Below are positions 1 to 9,210 of a DNA stretch of 64,000 nucleotides, in pieces. Made by a program: the position numbers and the translations under genes. The notes under the pieces are model-generated. The model searched no databases and was not told the origin of the DNA. It was given only the letters and a program-made list of their open reading frames with translations. How positions within the stretch are numbered: the first letter of the stretch is position 1; every line of letters begins with the position of its first letter. Source of the DNA: Paramarasmius palmivorus (Eukaryota; Basidiomycota; Agaricomycetes; Agaricales; Marasmiaceae); contig JAYKXP010000019.1 of NCBI GenBank assembly GCA_037176845.1, positions 310,001-374,000 on the forward strand. Reading direction: 5' to 3'.

Positions 1-709
1 CCAACCCCGTTCTGCATTCATGTGACGGACACCACTGCTACTCTCATATTCATTATCAAACTTTCCAACGGTTCGCGCTTTTGGGCCGCCATGCGGGTTC
101 TTCATTCCTTGGCGGACGTCGAAGATATTGCAGGCAGAGTGCGGGATACTATACACGATCTCCAGCCCGAGAATCTCTTTCAGAACTCTGTGGGTCTATT
201 GTCTCTTTCATGCATAAAACTGTGCTCTCACTCCGTTTCAGGATTCACATGAACCGTCCTCCGACATTTTCGAGGCTCTGGACTCGCTGCCCAACATCTG
301 TCCCCAAGTCGGTCATCACGGTATTCTTCCAGTGATAGCAGTCATTGGGAAGGATGTAGATCGCGACATTCTCGCAACCCCTGGCTTGTCCCGAGTAGCG
401 CTGCTTAATCTTGATGAAATCAGTCGAGCAATGGAACTTATTCCTTCGGAGAAGGTCGCGGAGAGGATTGTCGATGCGGTGACCAGAGACCCAGAGAAGA
501 CTGAGGAACAACCAGAGGTGGCCGAGGAAGTGACACGTCCAAAGGGCCGTAAAGGAAAGGCACGAGCTGCTGTATCGAATCCTTCTGGACCTAAACGCAC
601 TCGTGGCTCGAGTCTCGTTCAACACGATGCTGATTCGTCAGGTCATGATCAGAGTTCCAAAGGTTCTCGATACAACTTGAGGCCCCGGGCGAAACGTATA
701 ACTCGCTAG
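1..709 (+). CDS. 3' end of a CRN-like (Crinkler-type) NTPase gene, copy 1
   Basis: Partial: the 5' part lies left of the window. The visible exon reads through the block ending in the ENLFQN stretch (about 1-189). A GTGGGT...TTTCAG intron (about 190-240) follows, and then an exon from DSHEPSSDIF to the stop at 707-709. The protein sequence matches the C-terminal third of the gene at 1279-3766 almost block for block (CIHVTDT, IKLSNGSRFW, AVIGKDV, PGLSRVALLNL). The two are therefore tandem paralogues. The last about 70 residues are basic and low in complexity (RPKGRKGKARAA, NLRPRAKR) and could be a nuclear localisation tail. Function is inferred only through the paralogue, which carries a P-loop. 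This copy keeps the full tail that the paralogue has lost. Confidence 0.6.
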
Positions 710-1278
710 CATCTCACTACATATATATAGCTGCTATCTTGCTTTGTTATTGCTTTCGTGTTCTCGGGATGTCTTGCAATAATATCATTGTTGTATTACT
801 GAAACATGCCTGGTAGAGGCCTTATTCTCCTCACGGACGATTTGTCTTCGCTCGGTTAGCATCCGACTGCTGTTTCGAAGCCATGAGCTGGTTTATCAAA
901 TCCATCCGTATCGAAACACACTCGTACCTCAGCCTCAGCGCTCAGGTGGTAGAAAGCACGATGATGGGACATCAGGTCTAGATCTTTCCATGGTCGGAGC
1001 TCTACAAAAATCTAGGGGACACTCGATACTAAGTAGCCGCTGCTACGAGCCCTTCAACCTCGAAAGGACAAGGAAAGCGGAGGCAAGGATGGAAGGACAC
1101 GGCCAGCATTGCCAACGGTGAAGCTGGCGAGCTCTCAAGTGCGAGCATAGACATGCTCAGAGTAACGACGCGTCCGTGTTCGTTGAGCAACTTGACAAGC
1201 GCGACATGGGCGATGGATGCAGACTGGGCCGATGCGATCGTGACATGTGATGAGTGACCGTGACCCAGTCACTCTAAC
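710..1278. other. Intergenic stretch with a degenerate third copy of the CRN-gene tail
   Basis: No intact gene is visible. About 913-1018 is similar in DNA to the tail of the second copy at about 3896-3995. Shared words include AAACACACTCGT, GCACGATGATGGGA and CATCAGGTC, in the same order with small insertions. This suggests a third, decayed duplicate, or gene conversion debris, between the two larger copies. The rest (1020-1278) shows no recognisable coding sequence and probably holds the promoter of the next gene. Confidence 0.45.
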
Positions 1279-3766
1279 ATGAACCCCCAACTAGCAGAAT
1301 CTTGGAGGTCCCGTCCTGAGTTTGCAGCCACTCTTACGCTTTTGGACTCGATCTCCACATCTGGGCGCTTATTTGAAGCGGTCAAGGGCTCCACGTTTCC
1401 CTCAGTATGGCACCCTCCCTCACCAACTCCATATGATAGGGACACATTGCCTCTCGAACCTTCGATTCTACAATTTATTGACAGTCTTCAAATACCACAA
1501 GTAGGAAGCCTTGATTATCCGGTCATGCAGCTACATCGTCTAGGATCATTCGCGACGGAAGACGAACTTAGGCAGAGGAAGGAAGACATTTTTAGTGGAG
1601 ATGATAGGTGACCATGTTTTGTAATTTTTAGCAACAAAATCAGCTAAAACACCCAGCTTTCTGGTGAATACCACAGGAACAGGCAAGACCCGCCTTCTGT
1701 TTGAAGGACTTTGCGACGAGTGGGGATTTTATTTCACATCCTTCGTCGACTCCTCTTTCCTTGGGTCTTTTGATGTCCAGAAGATGGTGGACCGTCTAGA
1801 ACAAGTACCAGGCTTCGGTATATCACCTTGCCTTATATCCGGTCCCGAGTCAGCACAGGATGTAGCCTTCAATATCCAATTTGCCCGGACCCACTCAATT
1901 TATGTTCTCCTTGCGAGACTTCTGCTTTTCACGTCGTTCTTGGACTGCGCGACATCATTAGGCGGGGATATTTCGGAGCGCAGGCGGTCTTGGCTGCACC
2001 TTCAGCTGCGCCAAAACTTGCAAACCAAACGTGAGCACGGCACGCCTCGCCTTCTAGACGCTTCTTTGGAACTTTACGAAGCCCTTTCGCGCGCAAAAGT
2101 TGATGATACTGTTCTCGCAAGTGTTATCATGGAGATATCAGCAGCAATATTGACTAGATTAGGGAAGAACACCAAGATATTCATTGTTCTTGACGAGGCC
2201 AATGTTGCTGCGAAAGCGTGCACGTGGCGGTTTCGCGATGACAACGGCAACTATTATCCCCTCCTCAAGGTCATGGTGAAGACATGGAGAGATCTTTTGC
2301 AAGGCATGCCGTTCATCTTTGTCGTCGCTGGAACCGATATTGCCGAGGAGCATTTTGTCAATGACGTTGAATGGAGAGATTTCGTATGGAAATCCAATAC
2401 TGGCGAGTTCGATACGGCAGATAAGCAGAGGCGTTATGTCCAGCAATTTATGCCATGTACCCTGCGGGAATCTGCCGGGGATCCTTTGATGCGCTATATG
2501 TGGAGATGGACGCGAGGAAGGTTTGAACGGTACCTTTCTGACGACCACTATCATTACTTACCAAGTTTGTTTCAGACACCGTTTCACCACTGCTTGCATT
2601 CTGGTTCTATTGGTGCATGGGTACGTAAACCCACTCTCGTACTTGAATATGGTAATCTACCGTGTGACCGGATACCTTCCGCATGATGCCGACTTTGACG
2701 TGGGGCTCCCCCGCAATATAATCCCCTATGATCAGTTGGACTTTCGGGCAATGGAAATAGGTAAGAGGCTTCTTCCGTATAAAAGTTCGCCTCAATAATG
2801 TCTCTGCAGACAGGCGACTCCGATCGCATGTGCATCTTGCCATGATAGATGCTCTTATCTCATTGTCAAACCCAGGATTTCCCAAGAATGCCATCAAGCT
2901 AGTCGACGAGGGTATGGGGCGCTTTAAAGACTCGCGATGCTCACACATCGTTGTCGACGAACCGTTTGTCATAGCTCGCGCTGTTACATGGTTTACGAGC
3001 AGCAAAGGTGGAACACCTGCATCGATACTCAATTACCAATATTTCGTCAAGCATTTGGTAGACCCAGACATGGAACCCCGACATCCACCCGCATATCTGG
3101 CATTAGCACTAGCGCTTTCCTTCAGCAAAATCCGTTGTATATCCGATATACTCCTCCTGTCACGCCCGGCTCCTTCGTGGTCAAAATGCAATGCAAACAT
3201 TGTCGCTCAAACTTTACGGTGTGGCCATACCCTCGATCATGCTGTACGGGATGTAGACATCGTTCATCAAACGCTAGTGACCTACTCCACCTCAATGTCC
3301 GACACCCTTTCGTGGTTGCGACACAGTCATCCAACTCCATTCTGTATTCATGTAACGGACACAGCTGCTATTCTCATATTCATCATCAGGCTTTCCAACG
3401 GTTCGCGATTCTGGGTATTCATGCAGACTCTTTACTCCTTCGGGGACCACGAGGACGTCACAGCCAGAGTTCGGGAAACCTTGCATGGTCTTCAGCCCAA
3501 GAATCTCTTTCGACGCCTGGTACGACTTAGAGTCTCTCTTGAACGATACGCTAACTCCATTTCAGGATGCCCACGAAACACCATCCTCCGAGTCCGACAT
3601 CTTTTCGGCTTTGGACTCACTACCCAATCCTTGCCCACAGGTTGGTCCTCACGGCGTTCTCCCAGTAGTAGCAGTCATTGGGAAGGACGTAGAGCAGGGC
3701 ATTCTCGCTGCACCTGGCTTGCCACGAGCGGCACTGCTAAACCTTGGCGAGCTTAGCGAGCGATAG
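1279..3766 (+). CDS. CRN-like (Crinkler-type) P-loop NTPase, copy 2, truncated tail
   Basis: Spliced model: exon 1 1279-1607; exon 2 from 1657; further introns at about 2520-2575, 2761-2810 and 3525-3570. The N-terminal about 110 residues are unrecognised. A P-loop follows (TTGTGKTRLLFEGLC, about 1669-1713), then a Walker-B-like hydrophobic strand IFIVLDEA (about 2179-2202) and AGTDIA. This layout, P-loop followed directly by RLLFEGLC and WGFYF, is characteristic of the NTPase domain of Crinkler-type proteins in fungi and oomycetes. No LFLAK-type N-terminus and no signal peptide is seen, so an effector role is not supported here. The normal first glycine of the P-loop is Asn (NTTGTGKT). The reading frame stops at 3764-3766, where copy 1 continues for about 95 residues. 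The homologous tail remains in another frame to 3996. Family call moderate; the cellular role is unknown. Confidence 0.55.
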
Positions 3767-3996
3767 ATATCACCCCTACAGAGAATGTGGCAGAGGGGAT
3801 CATAAGTGCAGTGACCAGAGAGGTAGAGGTTAACGAAATAGCCTGTTCTGTGTCCGAGAAGGAAAATGCACGAGCGGTTGTATCAGATTCATCCCCGTCA
3901 AAACACACTCGTTTCTCAAGCGGTAGAGGGCACGATGATGGGAATGCATCAGGTCCTTCTGGTCGAAGCTCTGTAAAACCAAGGCCGTGGCGCTGA
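3767..3996 (+). pseudogene. Out-of-frame remnant of the CRN-gene C-terminal tail
   Basis: The frame from 3787 (ISAVTREVEVNE ... SSVKPRPW, stop 3994-3996) is homologous to the tail of copy 1 (VDAVTRDPEK ... GSRYNLRPRAKR). Counting bases between the shared anchors, from the Ser-Arg block to GTGACCAGA, gives 66 in copy 1 and 65 here. A single-base deletion therefore explains the early stop. It is not translated unless an intron or frameshift bypasses the stop; no splice pair was found that does this. Confidence 0.55.
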
Positions 3997-4259
3997 CCTT
4001 TGCTATGCCTCGTCTTACGATCACTGGTGTACTTTTATTCTTCCTTTGATATTTTCAGGACGCCCTGTATTGGTATCACTGTACTTACTACTGTACTCAC
4101 TACTATCCTTGTCGTATTATCATTGCGCTCGAAGACTAAGTTTACATGGCGGTTTGTCAATCCCTCCGCATCCCAGCGTTCTTTAGGCCAAAAGTGTCGC
4201 GTGGTGAACCTTCGAGATGATTCCGACTGAGAGATCAGTGCCAATGGGAGAAATCTACA

Positions 4260-4903
4260 TCATGATTTCGCTGCTCCCACACCCGGACTCTGTGTCTGGG
4301 TTTTGAGCTTCTGCTGCATTACACTGATAATGGCATTCATGTTATCCCGCTTCTTAGCTATCGTCTCTTCCAGTGTCTCCAGGTTCGAACGTATGAATTC
4401 AACCTTCGTTTTGTAGTGTGTCAGGGCTTCTGGCCTCGTCTAAATAGTGGATCAACATGGTATGCATTCGTCGCGACGGTAATGAGGGCCAACCTTCTTG
4501 ACGAAGTATCCCGTCCCTATATCGACCAAAACATGCTCCGTGTCCGATAGCTTCCCGGGAACGTATAACGAGTTTGTGAGAGGTACGAGGATAGTCCTAT
4601 CTGCTAAATTCGTCAACGATACGCGACTTTTTACGCCCTAGTATGACACGTACCCTTTTTTTCTGGTTTTATATCGTTTACATTGTCTATACACTGCCTG
4701 AACTTTGCCTGTGCTTGCTTCAATTGCGTGAACGAATTGGTGAGGTGATTCAATTCCTGATTCATCATTCAGATTCGTTAGTCTTCGGATCGTGATGGGT
4801 GTTCCAAATCTACCTCTTCAAACTGTCTTCGTACATCTCCTAGTTGGCTCAAATCGAGGTCCGAGAGATTGATAACTTGAGGCTGGCCAGTTGCAGACGA
4901 CAT
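4260..4903 (-). CDS. PFD5: Prefoldin subunit 5
   Basis: A subunit of the hexameric prefoldin chaperone, which passes nascent actin and tubulin to the CCT/TRiC chaperonin in the cytosol. The protein is read on the minus strand from the ATG at 4901-4903 ([18 protein letters not shown]). Three introns are visible: near 4755-4815, about 4606-4654, and about 4440-4495. The spliced protein is about 155 residues, normal for the family. The first helix carries [19 protein letters not shown]. The beta-hairpin core has the near-invariant [14 protein letters not shown] and [15 protein letters not shown] second helix runs into [12 protein letters not shown]. This is the alpha-class prefoldin pattern with the Pfd5 signature. 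It is transcribed away from the DENND11-like gene with only 85 bp between start codons. Confidence 0.9.
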
Positions 4904-4988
4904 GGAGACGAGAGATCAAATTTCAAAGGTTGTGACGAATTGTGACAAGGGTCCTTGTGACTGACTCCGACGTTGATTCCGTACCTTC
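4904..4988. promoter_or_regulatory. Short divergent promoter between PFD5 and the DENND11-like gene
   Basis: Only 85 bases separate the two start codons (4903 on minus, 4989 on plus). Both promoters must overlap each other or the opposite 5' untranslated region. No TATA box is visible in it. Boundaries depend on the 4989 start, which is supported by a clean first intron. Confidence 0.5.
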
Positions 4989-7109
4989 ATGGACGAATTA
5001 AGGCAGCACACACCACAGGATATAGGTTCGTTCTTTACTCGTTCCCGATCGATTTTTTCTGAATTTTCAGCATCTTTTAGTTGCCATATTCCATGCTTCA
5101 TTCCATCCTACAAGGGGTAATGTAATTGACTGGTCTCTCAAGACTAGCGACGGTGCGTTTCGGCTCTTGCTATACCTTCTTCGAGGCTGACAGGGGCGTT
5201 TTCAGACGTCGAGCTTGACAATCTCGAGTTCAACACCCTTCCGAGTGGGTTGCATTTGGTAGATCAAGATGTGGTGTTAGTTTGAAATTCAAGACCCTGC
5301 ACAGTGCTTCTGCTAATTCACTCCGCAGTTACTTTTCGAAGGATGGTCATCAAGGGGTGTGCGCCTTCCGGAGAGTGAAGACTGCAGAACAAGGCCAACG
5401 AGGCTTCCGTCTGTCATCCCTCGGTGTCCTGGTCGCAAAGTCAAGTCGGCCCCAACCGTGGTGCCATGTATCCGCTCTCAAGGATCTCATTGCCATGCTC
5501 TACTCCCGGCAGGAACTCTCTGGCTCAATGCAACCATCAGAAGCTGACTGGGAGCCCACACGTCGTTATTTTGAGGAACACAAATCCAAGGAGACAGTGG
5601 GAGACGAAGGCGCATGGAAGGGCTGGAGTTATGAATTGGATGGAGTGAGAAATTTTTAATTGTCTTCTTTCTCCGTTTACTCATTTTCTACTTATCAGGC
5701 CGATGCTGATCAATCGCATTCACATTCGAATCCCGTCCTACACCTCCCACATTTACTGCGTATCCTCGGGCCTTCGACTTTAACCCTCTACAAACATGTG
5801 ATAGGCCGCAAAAGAATTCTCATTTACACGCTGCCTCCCGTCGAAGCTGCTTGTATACTTTGCCAGGTTGCGGCGGCTTTCTGTTACGAACATCAGGCCA
5901 ATACCAGCGACAACAGTTATGGAAGGCTACCTGGCAAGAACAAGGAGGCTATCAGCGTCCTTGGCATGATTACATTGACCGACTTGGATAGGCTACAAGC
6001 AGAAAGCCGAACAGGTCGAGGTTGGATAGCTTGTAAGTGGATCAACGTTCTTCTGGTATCACGATGATTTACAAGGAGATGCTTGGTAGGTACCACCGAC
6101 GCCATTTTCCTCGAGAAACCCTCTCACTATGATCTGCTCATTGACCTCACTACCTCGACCCCCGACAAAGCCACGCGTCCCACTTTCTACGCTTCAAGTC
6201 CCATCGAGCAGGCAACATCATCCCGAGGGCCAACACATCGGTTGTCAACTATCCGTTTTGCATGGAGCGATGTCAAGCTTGTCAGTAACTCGTCTCGATT
6301 GATACCCAGTTAAGATTATATCTGACGTGACCATTTCACAGTGGAACGAATTGGATCGTATTCTTCAGCTTGACACGTCACATTCTCATTCAGGAGGGAG
6401 TTGCTGTGCTCCCTCGTCTACCGCTGATCCTCTGAAATCCAAATATGTCACAGCCTGGACGGACGTGTGGCGTGTGTACGAGGATGTCTGTTTGGTCTGC
6501 GCCGGGCTTTGGATGGGCTCATGGAGAGGCAACTCGACTGCATCGTATTCCACCGCCAACGGCGCTGCAAACTGGGGTAACATCCGGCTAGAAGGCGACG
6601 ACGATCTCTCGTTGAACGGTCAGATGCGCAATCTTGGGCAAGGGATCGAGGGAAGGCCCGCGCCCACAAATCGATCGATGAGACGGACAAGTGCGATGTC
6701 ATGGTCTAGTGGCAAGGCAACGCTGACTGCGACCACGTCGACAACCGGAAAGGCCCGTGGCTCGGTATCCACGTCCATTGATAGATTACCGGAAGAAGGA
6801 AGTTCACGGGATGTTATTGAGAGGGATGACGGACAATTGCGGACTACGCTGGCTCTATTGCAAACTTTCCATGCTCATACTTCGTTCCAGCTGTCGACCC
6901 TGGAATCATTCCTACCTCCTCGGGAGGATCGCGACGGAGGCATGGTTGTCCTCACACCCAAAGATATCCTGGTGTTTGAGCTTGGTCCGTATAGCTCGGT
7001 TGATGAGCAATACCTGGAATGGTTGGGTGATGAATATGGAGGTGGTGTATCTGTTTCTGTTAAGCGAAGTTGGAAGGACTTGTTTGGGATTGTTTTCGGT
7101 TACTCATAG
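4989..7109 (+). CDS. DENND11/LCHN-like protein (DENN superfamily, DUF2347/DUF4484 type)
   Basis: Spliced from seven exons: 4989-5025, 5081-5152, 5206-5275, 5329-5644, 5699-6032, 6090-6280 and 6342-7109. All phases agree and the product is 595 residues. The N-terminus has VAIFHASFHPTRGNVIDWSL, then LEFNTLPSGLH and a VVYFSKDGHQGVCAF strand. This is the usual longin-like opening of LCHN/DENND11 proteins and of yeast Anr2. The middle has HLPHLLRILGPSTLTLYKHVIGRKRIL, typical of the DENN core. A Ser/Thr-rich linker follows (about residues 400-470). The C-terminus ends in the DUF4484-like block with VLTPKDILVFELGPYSSVDEQY. DENN proteins usually act on Rab or Arf GTPases in membrane traffic; the substrate here is unknown. 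The start is chosen because the first intron (5026-5080) puts the ATG in frame. The family is recognised by pattern, not by search. Confidence 0.7.
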
Positions 7110-7474
7110 GTCATGGATGGATTTTCTTGTTCTTGTGGACCCTGTTAGATCTGGACGTTCCTCCACGCACAAACGTTCTTTTCGCACTTTGCATGTCTGT
7201 CATGATTATGAACTTGGTACTTATCCTTATCCAGTCTGTATACGTAGGTTATAAACCTGATACCCTGCATTCGTTCTAGTATTTATCGCATACCTTTGTT
7301 TGTAGAGTCGCTCTTTTACTAATTTCAACTCCCGTTCAACACGCCCAGTCCAGTGCTTGAAACAAAGCACACTTGCTAAGTAATTCTATGCGGCGATATG
7401 CGCAGTTCAGAACGGTGAATTCCTGGAGATTTGCGTGGAGATTATATTCAAATGAAGAGGCAATCATAGGCATA
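7110..7474. other. 3' flank of the DENND11-like gene
   Basis: AT-rich, with no coding sequence seen. It ends at the TA target dinucleotide (7473-7474) of the transposon that follows. Confidence 0.4.
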
Positions 7475-8153
7475 CAGTGAAGTACCACTCAGTGGGACGA
7501 CCAAATTTTATCGGGTGCACCACCCTTGCACCGTTCACTTTTCCCGTCCCAAATTTGTATGATATATAGCTATAGTAATATAGAATAAAGTTATATACTT
7601 TGTGAAACACGATAAAGTGAGGGAGCATGAAAATTCTATTATCAGTAGCAAAAGTGCTTATCGGAGAAATACCACTGTGTGGGATGTGACGGATGTCACA
7701 GATCATTTCCCGATTTATTCATCCTCTGATCCAGAATCGGAACTCCCACTGGTAGGTGTGACACTCGCTTAATGTCTCGGCTAGATAGTTGCTCACCTTC
7801 AGCAGTCGCAACCATTTTTTGCTTCTTGGATTGTGTTACCCAGCTGTTTCTGTCCATAGCATGTTATGTTCAATGGCGTATGACATACAAATTCAGTGCG
7901 AAGTTAAATAAGAACCTAATTCGGCGTCATTTCATCACGATTGATCTTCGAAATTTGATATTCTCATATTGTCTATGTTCAAGAAGTTCTGGGTCTTGCT
8001 ATGTCCCTTCTATAACCTCGATATTACATACAAAGCTTCTCTGTATACTGTAGAATACATGATTATAATATATATTTAAACAAAATACAAGGGGAGGCTC
8101 AAGAAGTATTTATCCCACTGAGTGGTACCATCCCACAGAGTGGTACTTCACTG
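7475..8153. mobile_element. Non-autonomous TA-flanked DNA transposon (mariner/pogo-like, MITE-type)
   Basis: The 679 bp element begins CAGTGAAGTACCACTC (7475 onward) and ends with the exact inverted match GAGTGGTACTTCACTG (8138-8153). It is flanked on both sides by TA (7473-7474 and 8154-8155), the usual target duplication of Tc1/mariner/pogo elements. Related words of the form ACCACT-nn-GTGGGA recur inside: at 7482-7496, at about 7670, and inverted at about 8112-8128. This suggests repeated transposase sites at the subterminal ends. The interior is AT-rich and has no open transposase, only a possible tail exon (see 7700-7880). The superfamily assignment rests on the TA duplication and the end sequence and is an inference. 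Confidence 0.8.
7723..7861 (-). pseudogene. Possible remnant 3' end of a transposase inside the element
   Basis: On the minus strand a lysine-rich stretch (TQSKKQKMVATAE, about 7800-7855) is followed by a GTGAGC...TACCAG intron-like segment (about 7751-7797). An acidic end follows (SGSSDSGSEDE, then TAA). Acidic Ser/Asp/Glu tails are common at the end of pogo-type transposases. If real, the element is a deletion derivative of an autonomous parent that has kept only the end of the gene. The evidence is short and weak. Confidence 0.3.
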
Positions 8154-8175
8154 TATGTCATTGGGGTTTTAGGCT

Positions 8176-9210
8176 TTATAGTTTTGGTTTACCTGTAGTA
8201 GTGCCCATCTCTGCACGATCGTCTACCGGCACATCAACGCGTAACTCTTCTTTCTCGTTCATCCACCGCCCAAATATAGTCCAAGTATCCCCAGAGTCTG
8301 AAGCTTGTTCCAGAAGAACTACACTGCAAGACACAAGAGCCAATAGAGGGACGATACTTCGCGTATAGGTCTGCCGTAGACTGAGAAGTGCTATTAGGTG
8401 CCGGAGCTCGTCAGCCAACGCCTGGACAGCGGGAGAGTGGGCGTTGACCGTTGACGATGCGGTTTCAATGACCTGCTGCGCCCACTATGAAACAGTCAGC
8501 TGAACCTTCGCAGCTCATGTGGGGCTGGCTGCTCACCTGCCTATAACACTGTACTGTAGGGCGATCGTACAAGGCAAGGAGTACCTGAAGTACGGGATCC
8601 CCATCAGACAGGGTGTCAACAAGCTCAACCCGTATGGATCTAACATTCATTAGCAGCTGTTACACGTACACGACAGCCGTCTTACCTTCCTAGTCCCGTT
8701 TCATCGCCATAACCAAGAGCTTCCATGGCTCTAATGCCATCGTCAAAAGCCGACGGTACCAATAAGGCTTCAAAAGCTTCCAAAAGAGGCCTCATAAGTC
8801 TCACCCTGGCGTCCGACCCGGACTTGGCGGCCAGCAGTGTGTTCGCATGCGTCCAATGACCGACGACTCGATGGAGAAGATCCATCCGAGTGAAGGATGC
8901 AATATGAACTGGGACGTCCCGCAATTGAAATGGTGGAATTGCATCTCTGCGAAGCGGGGCGTAGAATTTTGTTATGTGAATGAATTGGCGAAGGTGCTCG
9001 ATGCAGTGAATTGAAGTTTGGGTTCGGGTTCGGGCTCGAGGGTGTAGCACAGTTGATCGAGAGGATGAATACGAGTCTGCTGATGGGTTCTTTGGCAAAA
9101 CTGGATTGTACTGGGTGGTATGAACATTCTAAAGGGTCAAATTTCAGTTCTAGAGCTCATTATGCTTATGAACGAACACTCACCAACCGTGTTACCTGTT
9201 GCATATCCAT
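8176..9210 (-). CDS. Hypothetical protein, unrecognised family
   Basis: Spliced model on the minus strand: exon 1 9196-9210 (MDMQQ), exon 2 8686-9110, exon 3 8537-8639, exon 4 8176-8484. All junctions have GT/AG and the phases agree, giving 283 residues. The body is helical and hydrophobic-patterned (CIEHLRQFIHITKFYAPLRR; RMDLLHRVVGHWTHANTLL; VLLALYDRPTVQCYRQWAQQ; LRHLIALLSLRQTYTRSIV). There is no signal peptide or clear transmembrane helix. No family was recognised. The first mini-exon is the weakest part: without it no in-frame ATG exists before an internal Met near 8880. The 3' end lies only 20 bases from the transposon at 8153. Confidence 0.5.

Noticed and set aside
245..625. Minus-strand open frames over the end of CRN copy 1
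   Set aside because: They are shadows of the plus-strand exon, which matches its paralogue at protein level.
4916..5101. 61-codon minus ORF in front of PFD5
   Set aside because: It overlaps the first exons of the DENND11-like gene, whose splice phases all agree.
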